Part shown: positions 6,287 through 7,188 of the stretch, piece after piece
How positions within the stretch are numbered: position 1 is the stretch's first letter
Layout: every line of letters begins with the position of its first letter
Origin: Coxiellaceae bacterium
GTDB taxonomy: Bacteria > Pseudomonadota > Gammaproteobacteria > Coxiellales > Coxiellaceae
Reading direction: 5' to 3'
Length of the DNA: 7,188 bases
Assembly (NCBI GenBank): GCA_003450655.1
Contig: DMFG01000135.1
Span: forward strand, 1-7,188
Program-made: the position numbers and the translations under genes
Notes under the pieces: generated by a model
Told to the model about the DNA's origin: nothing
What the model saw: the letters and a program-made list of their open reading frames with translations, nothing else
Database searches by the model: none

Positions 6287-7188
6287 TCACTCAGCGCACT
6301 GCACAGGTGGAGACAAATCACATAAAGGCCAGCGTGCTTTAGGCTGAAGCGATAAGCCATCACGCTGACCTTGAGATAAACGTAGATACCCCGTATAAGC
6401 AATCATCGCGCCGTTATCCGTACAATATTCATGTCGAGGAAAGTAAACACTGGCATTGTCTTCATGGCATAAACTACCTAGCTGCTTGCGCAATGTTTCA
6501 TTAGCACTCACACCTCCTGCTACTACCAGTTTTTTTGCACCCGTTTGCTGTAATGCACGACGACACTTAATGACCAACGTATCAACAATGGCCTGCTCAA
6601 ACTCATAAGCAAGATCTGCCTGTGTTTGCTGATCCGATGAAGCTGTTTGAGACACTTGCATCACTCGTGTTTTCAAACCACTGAAACTAAAATCTAACCC
6701 TGGACGGTTGACCATAGGGCGAGGTAAGTCAAAAACACCAGGTCGACCTTGTGTTGCTAACTGAGCCAAAGCCGGACCACCAGGATAGGGTAAGCCTAAT
6801 AATTTTGCAGTCTTATCAAAGGCCTCACCGACCGCATCGTCTAATGTTTCACCCAATAAACGATATTGACCCAACCCCTTCACTTCAGCTAACAACGTGT
6901 GCCCCCCCGAAACAATCAAGGTCACAAAAGGATATGTTGGAGGGTTATCTTCTAACATCACTGCCATTAAATGCGCTTCAATATGATGCACCCCTAACGC
7001 TGGAACACCCCAGGAAAAAGCTAAGCTTCGACCTACTGAGGCACCGACCATCAAGGCACCCATCAATCCAGGCCCACGTGTGTAAGCCACACCTGTCATA
7101 TCAGATGGTTTACGCTGAGACTCACTCATAACCTGTTGAATTAAAGGCATAATCATCCGGACATGATCACGTGATGCTAGTTCGGGTC
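6287..7188 (-). CDS. tsaD: tRNA N6-adenosine threonylcarbamoyltransferase TsaD, N-terminus cut by the window
   Basis: TsaD (also Gcp/YgjD) transfers the threonylcarbamoyl group from TC-AMP to A37 of ANN-decoding tRNAs, working with TsaB and TsaE in the cytoplasm. The frame stays open to the right edge, and the codons before the internal ATG at 7156 read [10 protein letters not shown], a hallmark TsaD segment. The gene therefore extends off the window: 299 residues are visible and about 40 N-terminal residues, including the first ASKHA-fold motif, are missing. Counting from the internal Met at 7156, the metal-binding HxxxH is in VHHIEAH (H58, H62). SGGHT lies at 83-87, PYPGGP at 123-128, DFSFSGLKT at 155-163, GGVSAN at 214-219, and the third metal ligand D247 in CTDNGAMIA. 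It ends with TGA, 6 bp from the plsY stop, in convergent arrangement. By gammaproteobacterial synteny, rpsU would be expected beyond the right edge. Confidence 0.97.
   Translation of the reverse strand, partial: PELASRDHVRMIMPLIQQVMSESQRKPSDMTGVAYTRGPGLMGALMVGASVGRSLAFSWGVPALGVHHIEAHLMAVMLEDNPPTYPFVTLIVSGGHTLLAEVKGLGQYRLLGETLDDAVGEAFDKTAKLLGLPYPGGPALAQLATQGRPGVFDLPRPMVNRPGLDFSFSGLKTRVMQVSQTASSDQQTQADLAYEFEQAIVDTLVIKCRRALQQTGAKKLVVAGGVSANETLRKQLGSLCHEDNASVYFPRHEYCTDNGAMIAYTGYLRLSQGQRDGLSLQPKARWPLCDLSPPVQCAE

Noticed and set aside
1..7188. CRISPR arrays, tRNA or rRNA genes, transposases, integrases and toxin-antitoxin modules
   Set aside because: No regularly spaced repeats, cloverleaf sequences or recognisable mobile-element proteins were seen on either strand, and the leftward pair has no toxin or antitoxin hallmarks.

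Overview
This window looks like part of a chromosome from a low-to-moderate GC, probably host-associated gammaproteobacterium. The best taxonomic clue is the right end. There plsY (glycerol-3-phosphate acyltransferase) and tsaD (tRNA t6A synthesis) converge with a 6-bp gap, an arrangement I recall from Pseudomonas and other gammaproteobacteria. The species cannot be named from this sequence. A host-associated lifestyle (for example Legionellales-like or Endozoicomonas-like) is inferred only from the eukaryote-like signals in the middle genes.

Layout: (1) Bases 2-1372 (+) hold the C-terminal part of a large polytopic membrane protein that enters from outside the window; I cannot name it. (2) Bases 1389-2609 (-) hold two consecutive unrecognised small genes, 42 bp apart and probably co-transcribed. 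The upstream one begins MGNTLS, a textbook eukaryotic N-myristoylation consensus, and ends in an acidic Ser-rich tail. The downstream one has a bipartite nuclear-localisation-like N-terminus, several SP/TP sites and an acidic-aromatic C-terminus. (3) Bases 2909-3799 (-) hold a third unrecognised gene with two copies of a 39-residue repeat. It shares a PEQRL motif with the MGNTLS protein and is followed by a strong hairpin terminator. (4) Bases 4077-5327 (+) hold a divergent VOC-superfamily protein resembling 4-hydroxyphenylpyruvate dioxygenase, with a good sigma70-type promoter. (5) Bases 5699-6280 (+) hold plsY with its own near-consensus promoter. (6) Bases 6287-7188 (-) hold tsaD, cut at its N-terminus by the window edge.

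The right end is housekeeping (membrane lipid initiation and tRNA modification). The middle reads as an accessory segment. The most interesting possibility is that the three leftward genes encode a small family of secreted, host-directed proteins, two of them carrying signals that only a eukaryotic cell would read: acylation in one and nuclear import in the other. This is inference from motifs. No secretion system, transposase, integrase, tRNA or CRISPR array is visible in the window.
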